Source of the DNA: an uncultured Clostridia bacterium
GTDB lineage: Bacteria; Bacillota; Clostridia; TANB77; CAG-508
NCBI GenBank assembly: GCA_944392605.1
Contig: CALXXE010000004.1
Coordinates: 1-64,000 of the forward strand
Direction: 5' to 3'
DNA: 64,000 bases
Below the pieces are notes generated by a model, which was given only the letters and a program-made list of their open reading frames with translations, was not told the origin of the DNA and made no database searches. Made by a program: the position numbers and the translations under genes. Below, in pieces: positions 51,915 through 61,143 of this stretch (its first letter is position 1; every line of letters starts with the position of its first letter).

Positions 51915-54121
51915 TGAAAAAAGTTATATTAAAAATAGAAGGAATGACTTGTAGTGCTTGTTCTAATGGATTAGAAAAGTATCTAAATAAACAAGATGGA
52001 ATAACTCAGGCTAGTGTAAATCTAGTTATGGCAACTGCTCAAGTGGAATATGATGAAACGAAAGTAGATAGAAAAATGCTAGATACATTTGTAAAAAAAG
52101 CAGGGTTTAAAAGTCTAGGAGAATATTCAGGAAAAGAAGAGGAAAATAGCCATAAGAAAGATAAAATATTGTTTATAATATTCGGAGTTCTTGCAGTAAT
52201 ACTTCTTTATATATCAATGGGGCATATGATAGGACTTCCGATATTTGAATTCTTAAATATGCATGAAAACTCTATAAATTATGCAGTAACATTATTCATT
52301 TTAACAATCTTATTCTTAATTTATGGTTTTGACATAATAAAAAGTGGATTTAAAAACTTAATACACAAAGTGCCTAATATGGATACATTAGTTGCAATTG
52401 GAGTGTTAAGTAGTTTCTTATATAGTGTTTACAGTATGATTATGATAATAAGAGGAGAGAACTCTTTTGTACACGAGTTATATTTTGAATCATCAGCAAT
52501 AGTAATATTTTTTATAAAACTTGGTAGATATTTAGATGGAGTAAGTAAAGATAAAACAAAAGAAGCTATTCAAAAATTAGTACAAATAACACCAAGTAAA
52601 GCTATTGTTAAAGTTGATGGTGTCGAAAAAGAAGTAACAATAGATGAAATAAAAAAAGGGGATATAGTTGTTAGTCATGCAGGAGATAGAATTTCAGTAG
52701 ATGGAAAAATAATAAGTGGAAAAGCACACTTAGATGAGTCTTTCTTAACAGGAGAAAGTAAGCCATCAAGTAAAAAAGTAGGAGATAAAGTAATTGCAGG
52801 AAGTATTAATTATGATGGATATCTAGAATACGAAGCAGAAAAGATAGGAAGAGACTCTACTATATCTCAAATAGTAAAATTAGTAGTAGAAGCAAGTAAT
52901 ACAAAAGCACCAATAGCAAGAGTAGCCGATAAAGTAAGTGGATATTTTGTACCAATAGTAATATTAATTGCAATTGTATCTTTTATAATTTACTTAATAT
53001 TAGGCTTTGGTATGGGAGAAGCACTAACAACATTTGTAACAATATTAGTAGTTGCTTGTCCTTGTGCACTTGGTCTTGCGACACCACTTGCAATAGTAGT
53101 AAGTGAAGGAAAATGTGCAAAATCTGGAATATTAGTAAAGAAAAGTGAAATCCTAGAAAATGCTAGAAATATAGATACAATAGTATTTGATAAAACAGGA
53201 ACATTAACATATGGAAAATTAAAAATATCTAAAGTTCTAAATTATAGTAGTAATTTAAATGAAGAGGAGATACTTAGAATTACAGGAAGTATAGAAGCAA
53301 AATCAACACACCCAATAGCAAAAGCATTTGAAGAATACTTAAAAGAACATAAACTAGGAAAATACAATGTAGAAGAATTTAAAAACTTAAGTGGTTTAGG
53401 AATAACGGGAAAAATAGAAGGAAAACAATATATACTTGGAAACTATAAAATATTAGAATATTTTAATATTGAGAATAATGAAGAGAAAATTAAAAAAGAA
53501 GAAAAAGAATTATCTAAAAAAGGGAATAGCATTATTTATGTAGTGGAAGAAAATAAAATAATAGCTTTAATTGGGGTAAATGATTTATTAAGAGAAAATG
53601 TGCAAGAAGTAGTAAAGAAATTGAATGAAAAAAGTATAGAAACAATAATGTTAACAGGAGATAATAAAGAAACAGCTCAGTTAATTGCAAAAGAAACAGG
53701 AATATCAAAAGTAATTGCAGATGTAGTACCAGAAGAGAAAACAAATACAATAAGAAACCTAAAAAAACAAGGAAAGAAAGTTTTAATGTGTGGAGATGGA
53801 ATAAATGATAGTCCTGCATTAGCTAGCTCAGATATAGGAGTTAGTGTAAATAGTGGTACAGATATTGCAATGGATTCATCAGATGTCATATTAGTGAAAA
53901 ATGATTTAAGTAAAATATTAGATTTAATAACAATTAGTAAAAAAACAATAAGAAATATAAAACAAAACTTATTCTGGGCATTTTTCTATAACAGTTTAAT
54001 GATACCAATTGCAATAGGAATATTAAAACCAATAGGAATATCAATAAATCCAATGATAGCGGGATTAGCTATGACATTAAGTAGTTTAACAGTAATATTA
54101 AATTCTTTAAGGTTAAGATAA
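51914..54121 (+). CDS. copA: P-type Cu(I)-exporting ATPase
   Basis: 735 aa. One N-terminal heavy-metal-associated domain (MTCSACSNGLEKYL). Membrane helices surround the CPC motif (VVACPCALGLATPLA near 380). The phosphorylation loop is DKTGTLTYG near 418, the HP motif KSTHPIAKAF near 463, and the hinge GDGINDSPAL near 630. It pumps Cu(I) out of the cell and receives it from CopZ. It is co-transcribed with csoR (1-bp overlap) and copZ (21 bp). Confidence 0.96.
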   Translation: MKKVILKIEGMTCSACSNGLEKYLNKQDGITQASVNLVMATAQVEYDETKVDRKMLDTFVKKAGFKSLGEYSGKEEENSHKKDKILFIIFGVLAVILLYISMGHMIGLPIFEFLNMHENSINYAVTLFILTILFLIYGFDIIKSGFKNLIHKVPNMDTLVAIGVLSSFLYSVYSMIMIIRGENSFVHELYFESSAIVIFFIKLGRYLDGVSKDKTKEAIQKLVQITPSKAIVKVDGVEKEVTIDEIKKGDIVVSHAGDRISVDGKIISGKAHLDESFLTGESKPSSKKVGDKVIAGSINYDGYLEYEAEKIGRDSTISQIVKLVVEASNTKAPIARVADKVSGYFVPIVILIAIVSFIIYLILGFGMGEALTTFVTILVVACPCALGLATPLAIVVSEGKCAKSGILVKKSEILENARNIDTIVFDKTGTLTYGKLKISKVLNYSSNLNEEEILRITGSIEAKSTHPIAKAFEEYLKEHKLGKYNVEEFKNLSGLGITGKIEGKQYILGNYKILEYFNIENNEEKIKKEEKELSKKGNSIIYVVEENKIIALIGVNDLLRENVQEVVKKLNEKSIETIMLTGDNKETAQLIAKETGISKVIADVVPEEKTNTIRNLKKQGKKVLMCGDGINDSPALASSDIGVSVNSGTDIAMDSSDVILVKNDLSKILDLITISKKTIRNIKQNLFWAFFYNSLMIPIAIGILKPIGISINPMIAGLAMTLSSLTVILNSLRLR

Positions 54122-54142
54122 AAATATAAAGGAGGTTAAAAA

Positions 54143-54364
54143 ATGTTTGGAAAGGAAAAAACAGTAAAAACATTAAATGTAGAAGGAATGAGCTGTATGC
54201 ATTGTGTTAAAAAGGTAGAAACAGCTTTAAAGGAAGTAAAAGGAGTAAAATCTGTAAATGTAAGTTTAGAAAATAAAACAGCAGAAGTAACATTAAAGGA
54301 AGATGTAGACATAAGTGTACTAAAAAAAGTAGTAGAGGATGCTGGATACGAAGTAAAAGGATAA
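54143..54364 (+). CDS. copZ: Copper chaperone CopZ
   Basis: 73-aa heavy-metal-associated domain. The metal site is GMSCMHCVKKVE near residue 15, with a Met before the first Cys as is usual for Cu(I). It carries copper to CopA. ATG 54143 follows AAAGGAGG. It is the last gene of the copper operon, with a terminator behind. Confidence 0.95.
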   Translation: MFGKEKTVKTLNVEGMSCMHCVKKVETALKEVKGVKSVNVSLENKTAEVTLKEDVDISVLKKVVEDAGYEVKG

Positions 54365-54377
54365 CTAATAGTTTGAA

Positions 54378-54410
54378 AAATGACATTGCTAGAAAGTAGT
54401 GTCATTTTTT
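54378..54410 (+). terminator. Intrinsic terminator after copZ
   Basis: A stem of about 13 bp with a few wobble pairs (outer 8 bp 54378-54385 with 54400-54407 perfect) and a T run. Confidence 0.85.
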
Positions 54411-54445
54411 GTCGATGAAATTTACACAAAAGTTACAAAAGTATG

Positions 54446-54475
54446 TTGACTAAATTTATGAGAATTACATATAAT
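54446..54475 (+). promoter_or_regulatory. Promoter of MacB-like ABC gene
   Basis: TTGACT (54446-54451), 18 bp, TATAAT (54470-54475), 20 bp before the ATG at 54496. Confidence 0.75.
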
Positions 54476-54495
54476 TATTGGCAGGAGGATGGAAC

Positions 54496-57072
54496 ATGTT
54501 AAAATTAGAAAATATAACCAAAGATTATAAATCAGGTGACAGTGTAGTACACGCTCTAAAAGGTGTAAGTATAGAATTTAGAGAAAATGAATTTGTATCG
54601 ATTTTAGGTCAGAGTGGTTGTGGAAAAACAACTCTTTTAAATATAATAGGAGGACTTGATAGATACACAAGCGGAAATTTAATAATAAATGGAAAGTCAA
54701 CTAAAGAATTCAAAGATAAGGATTGGGATGCGTATAGAAATTATTCAGTAGGATTTGTATTCCAAAGTTATAACTTAATATCACATCAAACAATATTATC
54801 AAATGTAGAATTAGCACTTACATTATCAGGAGTAACTAAAAAAGAAAGAAGAACAAGAGCAATAGAAGCATTAAAAAAGGTTGGTTTGGAAGAACAAATA
54901 CATAAGAAACCAAACCAATTATCAGGTGGACAAATGCAAAGAGTTGCTATTGCAAGAGCAATTGTAAATAACCCAGATATAATATTAGCTGATGAACCAA
55001 CAGGGGCACTAGATAGCAAAACAAGTAAGCAGGTAATGGATATATTAAAAGAAATTGCAAAAGATAGACTAGTAATAATGGTGACACATAACGCAGAATT
55101 AGCAGAAGAATATTCTAGCAGAATAATAAAGATATTAGATGGTGTAATTACAGATGATAGTAATCCATTTGAAAGTGAAAAAAAAGAAACAAATAATTCT
55201 AAAGAAAAAAGAAGAACATCAATAAAATTTTTAACAGCATTATCTTTAAGTTTAAATAATTTAATGACTAAAAAAGGAAGGACAATATTAACATCATTTG
55301 CAGGAAGTATAGGAATAATAGGAATAGCCTTAATACTTGCAATATCAACAGGAATACAAAATTATATAAATAGAGTAGAAGAAGATACATTATCTTCATA
55401 TCCTATAACAATTGAAGAATCAACAATAGACACAACAAGCATGTTAGAAAGTATGATGCAAGGAAGTAGTGATGATGAAAATACGGATGATGGAAAAATA
55501 CATTCACAAAATATAATGACAGAGATGTTATCTACTATTTCAAATAAAGTGCAAAGTAATAATTTAATAGAATTTAAGAAATATTTAGAAGAAGAAAATA
55601 ATGAAATAGTAAATAATTCAAATTCAATACAATATGGATATAATTTAAGTTTAAATTTATATAAGGAAGATACATCTGACGGAATAGTAAAAGTAAATCC
55701 TAGTACTGTTATGGAAAAACTAGGTATGCAAACAAGTGGTGGTATGTCTAGTAGTGGTATTAGTATCATGAATACAGATGTATGGACAGAAATGTTAGAT
55801 AATGAAGAATTATTACACAGTCAATATGATTTGGTAGCAGGAGCATGGCCTGAAAGCTATAATGAGGTTGTGTTAATAGTAGATGAAAACAATAGACTAA
55901 ATGATTACGTTTTATATTCATTAGGCTTAAAAGACCAGGATGAATTAGAAGAAACAATGACAAAATTACAAAATGGAGAAACGGTAGAAGAACCAGAAAA
56001 TACAACTTACACTTATGATGAATTACTTAATTTATCATTTAAATTATTACTAAACAGTGATTATTACCAAAAAGAAAATGGCTTATGGGTAAACAAAGAA
56101 AATGATGATGAATTTATGAAACAAAAAATTTCAGATGCAGAAAGTATAAAAGTAGTAGGAATCATAAAACAAAACGAAAATAGTTCAGCTAGCAGTATGG
56201 CAGGAGGAATTGGTTACTTAAAAGATTTAAAGGAATATGTAATAAATAAAACAAAAGAAGCAGAAATCGTAAAAGAACAAAAAGAAAACCCTGACGTAAA
56301 TGTATTTACAGGGCTAGAATTTCCTAAAGAGGGAGAAGAGCAAACATTTAATATACAAAATTTAAGCTCTGAACAACAAAGGGCGATTTCGCAAATGTCT
56401 CCAGAACAAATCGCTGATATGATGGAAACATATAGAGAAAATCAAGAAGCAACATATGAAGATAATCTAACTACTCTAGGTTCTGTAGATTTAGATAAAC
56501 CATCATCAATATCAATATATCCAAAATCATTTGATGATAAAGAAAAAATTGCAAATGCAATAGAAGAATATAACCAAAAACAAAGAGATGAAGGAAAAGA
56601 AGAGAATGTAATAACATATACAGATATTGTAGGAACAATGATGACATCTGTAACAAATATAATAGATGCAGTAAGTTATGCATTAATTGGATTTGTTAGT
56701 ATTTCACTTATTGTTTCATCAATAATGATAGGAATAATAACTTATATATCAGTATTGGAAAGAACAAAAGAAATCGGAATACTAAGAGCAATAGGAGCAT
56801 CTAAAGGTGATATATCAAAAGTATTTAATGCAGAGACATTTATAGTTGGATTAATTGCAGGACTTTTGGGAATAGGAATTACAGTACTTCTAACAATACC
56901 AATAAACAGTTTAATATATAATCTATCAGGAGTAGTAATTAAAGCAACATTAGAACCAATTGCAGGATTAATACTTGTATTAATTAGTATGTTCTTAACA
57001 ATAATTGCAGGATTAATACCAGCAAAGATGGCAAGTAAAAAAGACCCAGTAGAAGCATTAAGAACAGAATAG
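54496..57072 (+). CDS. MacB/LolCDE-like ABC exporter, ATPase fused to FtsX-type permease
   Basis: 858 aa. The N-terminal ATPase has Walker A GQSGCGKTT near residue 41, signature LSGGQMQRVAIARA near 140 and Walker B IILADEPTGALD near 165. One membrane helix follows at about 270, then a large external domain of some 400 residues, and three C-terminal helices with the FtsX hallmark (LERTKEIGILRAIGASKGDI near 755). This is the Type VII ABC layout used for peptide or lipid extraction and antibiotic resistance. ATG 54496 is chosen (GGAGG 7 nt before); the longer frame from 54478 overlaps the SD. Confidence 0.93.
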   Translation: MLKLENITKDYKSGDSVVHALKGVSIEFRENEFVSILGQSGCGKTTLLNIIGGLDRYTSGNLIINGKSTKEFKDKDWDAYRNYSVGFVFQSYNLISHQTILSNVELALTLSGVTKKERRTRAIEALKKVGLEEQIHKKPNQLSGGQMQRVAIARAIVNNPDIILADEPTGALDSKTSKQVMDILKEIAKDRLVIMVTHNAELAEEYSSRIIKILDGVITDDSNPFESEKKETNNSKEKRRTSIKFLTALSLSLNNLMTKKGRTILTSFAGSIGIIGIALILAISTGIQNYINRVEEDTLSSYPITIEESTIDTTSMLESMMQGSSDDENTDDGKIHSQNIMTEMLSTISNKVQSNNLIEFKKYLEEENNEIVNNSNSIQYGYNLSLNLYKEDTSDGIVKVNPSTVMEKLGMQTSGGMSSSGISIMNTDVWTEMLDNEELLHSQYDLVAGAWPESYNEVVLIVDENNRLNDYVLYSLGLKDQDELEETMTKLQNGETVEEPENTTYTYDELLNLSFKLLLNSDYYQKENGLWVNKENDDEFMKQKISDAESIKVVGIIKQNENSSASSMAGGIGYLKDLKEYVINKTKEAEIVKEQKENPDVNVFTGLEFPKEGEEQTFNIQNLSSEQQRAISQMSPEQIADMMETYRENQEATYEDNLTTLGSVDLDKPSSISIYPKSFDDKEKIANAIEEYNQKQRDEGKEENVITYTDIVGTMMTSVTNIIDAVSYALIGFVSISLIVSSIMIGIITYISVLERTKEIGILRAIGASKGDISKVFNAETFIVGLIAGLLGIGITVLLTIPINSLIYNLSGVVIKATLEPIAGLILVLISMFLTIIAGLIPAKMASKKDPVEALRTE

Positions 57073-57110
57073 TGAAACAAATTTTTGGATTGAATTAAAA
57101 CTAGTAAAAG

Positions 57111-57147
57111 CTTGAACAAAGATATCTATAGAATATCTTTGTTCAAG
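57111..57147 (+). terminator. Hairpin after the ABC gene
   Basis: A 15-bp perfect stem (57111-57125 with 57133-57147) and a 7-nt loop; the T-rich tail is broken by A's, so it may be a weak terminator. Confidence 0.7.
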
Positions 57148-57287
57148 TATTATATCAAATTAATATTTGCATACTAATTTTGAAACAATTCTAAGACGCA
57201 TTTTGATGTTGACTTGTTAATACTTACATTAGAATTAACTAATGTACCAAAATACGCTTGAAATTTGAAGAAAATAGTGATATAATA

Positions 57288-57428
57288 TTGACATACAATA
57301 AAAAGAATGTTACAATTCTTTTACAAAAATATAATATTTTGTTAACAGCTGTTGACATTCTTGAAGATAAAATATAAACTTACCAAAGAAGAATGATAAT
57401 AAGTAAGACTTAATATCATTATTTTTTA
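57288..57428 (+). ncRNA. Candidate small RNA with own promoter and terminator
   Basis: TTGACA (57288-57293), 17 bp, TACAAT (57311-57316) is a strong promoter, with no ORF behind it. The transcript from about 57323 would end at a hairpin (57392-57398 and 57400-57404 pairing with 57408-57412 and 57414-57420) followed by a T-rich run to 57428, about 105 nt. It contains the palindrome AACAGCTGTT. There is no recognisable class. Confidence 0.55.
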
Positions 57429-57477
57429 TAGCTTGCAACTATGCATATTGCTTATGTAGTTTGCATATAATATATAA

Positions 57478-57600
57478 GGTTAATTGAGGATAGAAAGTGG
57501 CAGCTATCGCGCCAGAGATGGTCTTAAAAGAGATGTTGGGGTACGCCGTCCCACCAATTAACCGGACTTAAAAAGGAGATACTGCAGTATCTCCTTAAAT
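57478..57600 (+). ncRNA. GC-rich candidate structured RNA
   Basis: An island of roughly 50% GC in a very AT-rich gap with no ORF. A 9-bp closing stem GGTTAATTG (57478-57486) with CAATTAACC (57555-57563) encloses further stems: GATAG/CTATC (57489-57493 with 57504-57508) and GGG/CCC around TACGCCGT (57538-57552). A TATAAT at 57466-57471 would start the RNA right at the closing stem. A 24-bp perfect palindrome (57573-57596) follows. It does not match any riboswitch or ribozyme class I can recall. Confidence 0.55.
57568..57596 (-). terminator. Perfect palindrome, terminator of the minus-strand nuclease gene
   Basis: The 24-bp palindrome 57573-57596 is followed on the minus strand by a T run (57574-57570 side), so it ends the gene at 57601-58020. 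It also bounds the GC-rich RNA on the plus strand, where the T run is weak. Confidence 0.75.
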
Positions 57601-58020
57601 TTATACCTTTTTAAAGGGAAATAATTTTCCACTTTTTATTGAATTATTAAGTTTTATTTCTGATATAGGAAATATTGTTCTAAACAACAAATTTCCACTA
57701 CCTTTTAATACTTGAATTCCAACTAAAGAAATATCATCTAATCTTTTGACATATTGAATGTTTCCATTTTTGTGTAGACCGACGTAGTCAGGTTCTTTTA
57801 TTATAAGGGGTATAGAACTAACTGCTTGGTTATATGCATTTGGAGTTGAATAGTCGTCTTTATGTTTTTCACAATGTTCTTGTATTCTTGCTGACCATAT
57901 ATTTATATTCTGAGGTTTTAAATCTAAATTTAAAATATTAATAACTTCCTGAGACAATTCTCCGATTTTAATGTTTTTGCTTTTTCCTTTATTTAATTTA
58001 TTTATATTTAAAAATTCCAA
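57601..58020 (-). CDS. PBECR-type (BECR-fold) nuclease-like protein
   Basis: 139 aa. The C-terminal half, PDYVGLHKNGNIQYVKRLDD, then LVGIQVLKGSGNLLFRTIF and the final KLFPF, is the pattern of PBECR-type nucleases of the Barnase/EndoU/ColicinE5/RelE fold, usually parts of phage polyvalent proteins or toxins. The N-terminal half (GELSQEVINILNLDLKPQNI) may bind a partner. TTG 58020 is preferred, because AAAGGTGAT precedes it and the GTG at 58029 is part of that SD. It stands alone on the minus strand, next to two RNA candidates. Confidence 0.6.
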   Translation of the reverse strand: MEFLNINKLNKGKSKNIKIGELSQEVINILNLDLKPQNINIWSARIQEHCEKHKDDYSTPNAYNQAVSSIPLIIKEPDYVGLHKNGNIQYVKRLDDISLVGIQVLKGSGNLLFRTIFPISEIKLNNSIKSGKLFPFKKV

Positions 58021-58191
58021 AATAATCACCTTTTTATAAATAGCGTTGAATTAATTATATAAAAAAATAAGTTGAAAGTCAATATTTACTAAAAAGTGAT
58101 AGATATGATTTTTAAAATGAAGAATTTTATTTGATAATTTTTATAATAAATGTTAAAATAGATTTATAACTTTTTAGAAAAGAGAAGTCAA

Positions 58192-58875
58192 ATGAGAGAA
58201 AAGATAACAAAAGTAAAAGATTTTAGTATAAAAAATATAAAGTGGATAATATTATTTGTGTTATTATTAATAATACTTGCAATTGTAGAAGATGTTTTTG
58301 AAAAAGAAATAATGAAATTAGATATAATGGGATATGGGCTAATTTCTAGTTTAATTAATCCTTCTGTGACGCCAGTTGCAATAGTAATTACAAATTTAGG
58401 TGGAGCAATAGTAGTTGGAGCTTTAACAGTGATATCGTTTATTTTAATAAAAAATAAAAAAATAAGTTTTACTATTCTACTAAATGTTGTAATTGCAACA
58501 ATTTTAAACGTATTGCTGAAAAATATAATACAAAGACCTAGACCAGATGATTTTAGATTAATTTCTGAAACAGGATATAGTTTCCCATCTGGACATTCAA
58601 TGGTAAGCATGGCATTTTATGGTTTTTTAATATATTTGATACATAAGTATTTTAAAAATAAAAAACTAAAAATAGTATTAATTACATTTTTAAGTATCTT
58701 AATAATATTAATTGGAATAAGTAGAATCTATTTAGGAGTACATTATACAAGTGATGTAATTGCGGGATTTATGATATCGGTATGTTACTTAATAGTTTAT
58801 ACAAGTTTAGTAAAAAAATATATAATAGAAAGAGAAGATGAAAATGATAGCGAAAACAAAGAAATTAATAAATAG
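58192..58875 (+). CDS. PAP2-family membrane phosphatase
   Basis: 227 aa with six membrane helices. The three phosphatase motifs are complete: KNIIQRPRP near residue 108, PSGHS near 131 and SRIYLGVHYTSD near 180. It probably dephosphorylates undecaprenyl pyrophosphate or phosphatidate. ATG 58192 is used. It overlaps the lipid kinase gene by 38 bp, a pairing that fits recycling of lipid carriers. Confidence 0.92.
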   Translation: MREKITKVKDFSIKNIKWIILFVLLLIILAIVEDVFEKEIMKLDIMGYGLISSLINPSVTPVAIVITNLGGAIVVGALTVISFILIKNKKISFTILLNVVIATILNVLLKNIIQRPRPDDFRLISETGYSFPSGHSMVSMAFYGFLIYLIHKYFKNKKLKIVLITFLSILIILIGISRIYLGVHYTSDVIAGFMISVCYLIVYTSLVKKYIIEREDENDSENKEINK

Positions 58876-59215
58876 TTTTAAATATGCTTTTACAGGAATA
58901 GCTACATCGTTTAAAACAGAAAGAAATATGAAAATACATGTATTAATAATGATACTTGTAATAATTGCTGGGATAGTATTTAAAGTAAGTTTATTAGACT
59001 GGATTATTTTAGTTATTATGTTTGGATTAGTAATTTCAGCAGAATTGTTTAATACTGCATTAGAAACAATTGTTGATATGATAACCATGGAAAAAAATGA
59101 AAAAGCAAAAGTTGCAAAAGACGTAGCTGCAGGAGCAGTACTTGTTTTAGCAATTGCAAGTGTAGTTATAGGACTTATTATATTTATTCCAAAAATTTTA
59201 AATTTTATAAAATAA
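58838..59215 (+). CDS. dgkA: Diacylglycerol/undecaprenol kinase
   Basis: 125-aa integral membrane kinase of the DgkA family. The signature AELFNTALETIVD near residue 68, the N-terminal amphipathic FKYAFTGIATSFKTERNMKIH and three membrane helices are clear. Gram-positive members mainly phosphorylate undecaprenol. It starts inside the 3' end of the PAP2 gene at ATG 58838 (or 58844). The pair could set the balance between undecaprenol and its phosphate. Confidence 0.93.
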   Translation: MKMIAKTKKLINSFKYAFTGIATSFKTERNMKIHVLIMILVIIAGIVFKVSLLDWIILVIMFGLVISAELFNTALETIVDMITMEKNEKAKVAKDVAAGAVLVLAIASVVIGLIIFIPKILNFIK

Positions 59216-59245
59216 AAAAAGAAAATAAAAGAAAAAATAAGAATT

Positions 59246-59279
59246 ACGTAATAGAAAAAATTTCTATTACGTTTTTTTA
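59246..59279 (+). terminator. Intrinsic terminator
   Basis: A 12-bp perfect stem (59246-59257 with 59261-59272), a 3-nt loop and a T run. Confidence 0.9.
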
Positions 59280-59385
59280 TGCTTTAAAACAATATAAAAA
59301 AAATCCTCCTATAAATTACTAAATAAAAAATAACAAAATTCGACATAATAAAAATATATAAATAAAAAAAGGAGGAAAATTTTAA

Positions 59386-60459
59386 ATGAAAAAAATAGTT
59401 AGCCTAATAGTAGTTTTAATGATAATAAGTGTTGCTATTCTTACAGGAAATGTTTATGCAGCGCCACTAAATTCAGTAAATGTGGAAACTTCTAAAGATT
59501 TAGTAAGACCAGGAGAAGAAGTAAGAGTAAATATAGAATTTGGACAGGCTTTAGGTTCATATACATTTGATATTGCTTATGATAATAGTATCTTTGAATA
59601 TGTGTCAAGCGAAGGTGGAACACCAAATAATACTGGAACTAAAGTAAGAGTAGTTTTTTATGATAGTACAGGAGGAACAAATCCACGAACAAATATGAGT
59701 GTGACATTTAAAGCAAAAAGTGATATCACAACTTCAAATCCAACAGAATTTAATGTAACAGCAGAAGGACTAGCAAATTCAGATGCATCTGTTAATTATG
59801 ATGATATAACATCACCAATTACTAAAAATGTAACAGTAGAGCCAGAATATATAGATTATACATTAAACTTAGAATCAGTAAATGGAGAACTTGTTAAAGG
59901 TAAAGAAAATGAAATGAAATTATCTTATTCTTCACCTATGGGAAAATATTATGATAAAGCAAGACTTGTAGCTGAAAGTACAGGAACAGGTGATGTACAG
60001 TTAATCGGAACAGATGAACAAAGTTTAGACCATGACATAATTGAAAGTGGTTGGGGAGAAGAACAAGGATATGCAATTGGTGGAAAAGATGTATCACAGG
60101 TTTTAAATGTAAGAGGAATATTTAGTGAAGTAGGAGACTACAAAATTACATTAAAATTAATAGATAGAGATAATTCAGATACAGTAATTGCAGAAAAAAC
60201 ATTTGATTTTACAGTAGTAGAACAAACAGAAACAACGCCACCATCAGGAAGTACAGATAATGGAACGACAGAAAATATACCAGAAGAAATAACTCCACCA
60301 GTAGAGGTTGAGGAAAATGTAACAGAAAATATAAATGAAAATACAATGCCTACAAAACTTCCAAAAACAGGTACAAATATCTATCTTCCAATTTCTACAA
60401 TCTTAGTAATACTCACTGGAACAATTATTTATTATAACAAAAAGAAAATTGTAAAATAA
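59386..60459 (+). CDS. Cell-wall anchored cohesin-domain protein (LPKTG)
   Basis: 357 aa. Signal peptide at residues 1-26 (cleavage after YAA). Residues 28-145 form a cohesin domain: VNVETSKDLVRPGEEVRVNI, SYTFDIAYDNSIFEYVS and the VVFYDSTGG loop. A second beta domain (residues 150-280) ends in a Thr/Pro/Glu linker. The C-terminal sorting signal is complete: LPKTG near residue 324, a hydrophobic helix and KKK. It should be linked to peptidoglycan by the sortase encoded next, and hold dockerin proteins such as the hydrolase at 61144. Confidence 0.9.
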   Translation: MKKIVSLIVVLMIISVAILTGNVYAAPLNSVNVETSKDLVRPGEEVRVNIEFGQALGSYTFDIAYDNSIFEYVSSEGGTPNNTGTKVRVVFYDSTGGTNPRTNMSVTFKAKSDITTSNPTEFNVTAEGLANSDASVNYDDITSPITKNVTVEPEYIDYTLNLESVNGELVKGKENEMKLSYSSPMGKYYDKARLVAESTGTGDVQLIGTDEQSLDHDIIESGWGEEQGYAIGGKDVSQVLNVRGIFSEVGDYKITLKLIDRDNSDTVIAEKTFDFTVVEQTETTPPSGSTDNGTTENIPEEITPPVEVEENVTENINENTMPTKLPKTGTNIYLPISTILVILTGTIIYYNKKKIVK

Positions 60460-60465
60460 CCAAAA

Positions 60466-60492
60466 AAGTAAATGAGTTATTCTCATTTACTT
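60466..60492 (+). promoter_or_regulatory. Stem-loop between cohesin and sortase genes
   Basis: An 11-bp perfect stem (60466-60476 with 60482-60492) with a 5-nt loop and no T run. It may protect the upstream mRNA or set the ratio of anchor protein to sortase. Confidence 0.65.
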
Positions 60493-60528
60493 ACATATAA
60501 AGCATCTCATCTTAGGAAGGATAAGCAA

Positions 60529-61143
60529 ATGAAAACAAAAAGTAAAAAAAATGTTGTTAATATATTTTTAGTTGCAATTATTTTTAGTGTTTTAACTTGG
60601 CTTGGAATAGAAGAGTATAAAGAAAAAAATATAAAAGAGGAGAGTTATAAAGTAGAAAATGTAAGTACAAATGCGAGTAATAGTAATGAGAAAGAATATG
60701 ATAAAATAGAAAAAGTATATGAAAAAGAAGAGGTAGCTTTAGAATATAAAGGTTATGATGTTATAGCAAAACTAGAAATACCTGAAATTAGTTTAGAGAC
60801 TTATATATTAAAAACATATTCAAATGAGTCTTTAAATATATCAGTGGTGAAATTTTGGGGAGCAAAACCAAATACATCAGGAAACTTTTGCATAGCAGGA
60901 CATAATTTTAAAAATAAAAACATGTTTCATGATTTAAAAGAGCTAAATATAGGAGATAATCTTTTTATAATTGATAATAATGTAGGAAGAGTAGAATATG
61001 AAATTTATAACATATATAAGGTATCACCAGAAGATGTAAGTTGCTTATCCCAAGAAACAGAAGAAGAGAAACAAGTAACTCTAATTACTTGCACAAATGA
61101 TTCTAAAGAAAGAATTATAGTAAAGGCAAAGGAGAAAAAATAA
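60529..61143 (+). CDS. Sortase
   Basis: 204 aa with an N-terminal signal anchor (NVVNIFLVAIIFSVLTWLGI). The catalytic triad is visible: His in CIAGHNFKNK near residue 128, Cys in VTLITCTND near 190 and Arg in KERIIVK near 198. The TLxTC form and short length suggest a class D or B-like housekeeping type. ATG 60529 is chosen because AGGAAGG precedes it; the longer frame from 60472 begins inside the intergenic stem-loop. It lies between its likely substrate and a dockerin hydrolase gene. Confidence 0.92.
   Translation: MKTKSKKNVVNIFLVAIIFSVLTWLGIEEYKEKNIKEESYKVENVSTNASNSNEKEYDKIEKVYEKEEVALEYKGYDVIAKLEIPEISLETYILKTYSNESLNISVVKFWGAKPNTSGNFCIAGHNFKNKNMFHDLKELNIGDNLFIIDNNVGRVEYEIYNIYKVSPEDVSCLSQETEEEKQVTLITCTNDSKERIIVKAKEKK

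Noticed and set aside
57478-57600. glmS ribozyme, SRP RNA, tRNA or a common riboswitch
   Set aside because: I compared the remembered conserved cores of these classes with the sequence; none is present, and no downstream gene on the plus strand would be controlled.
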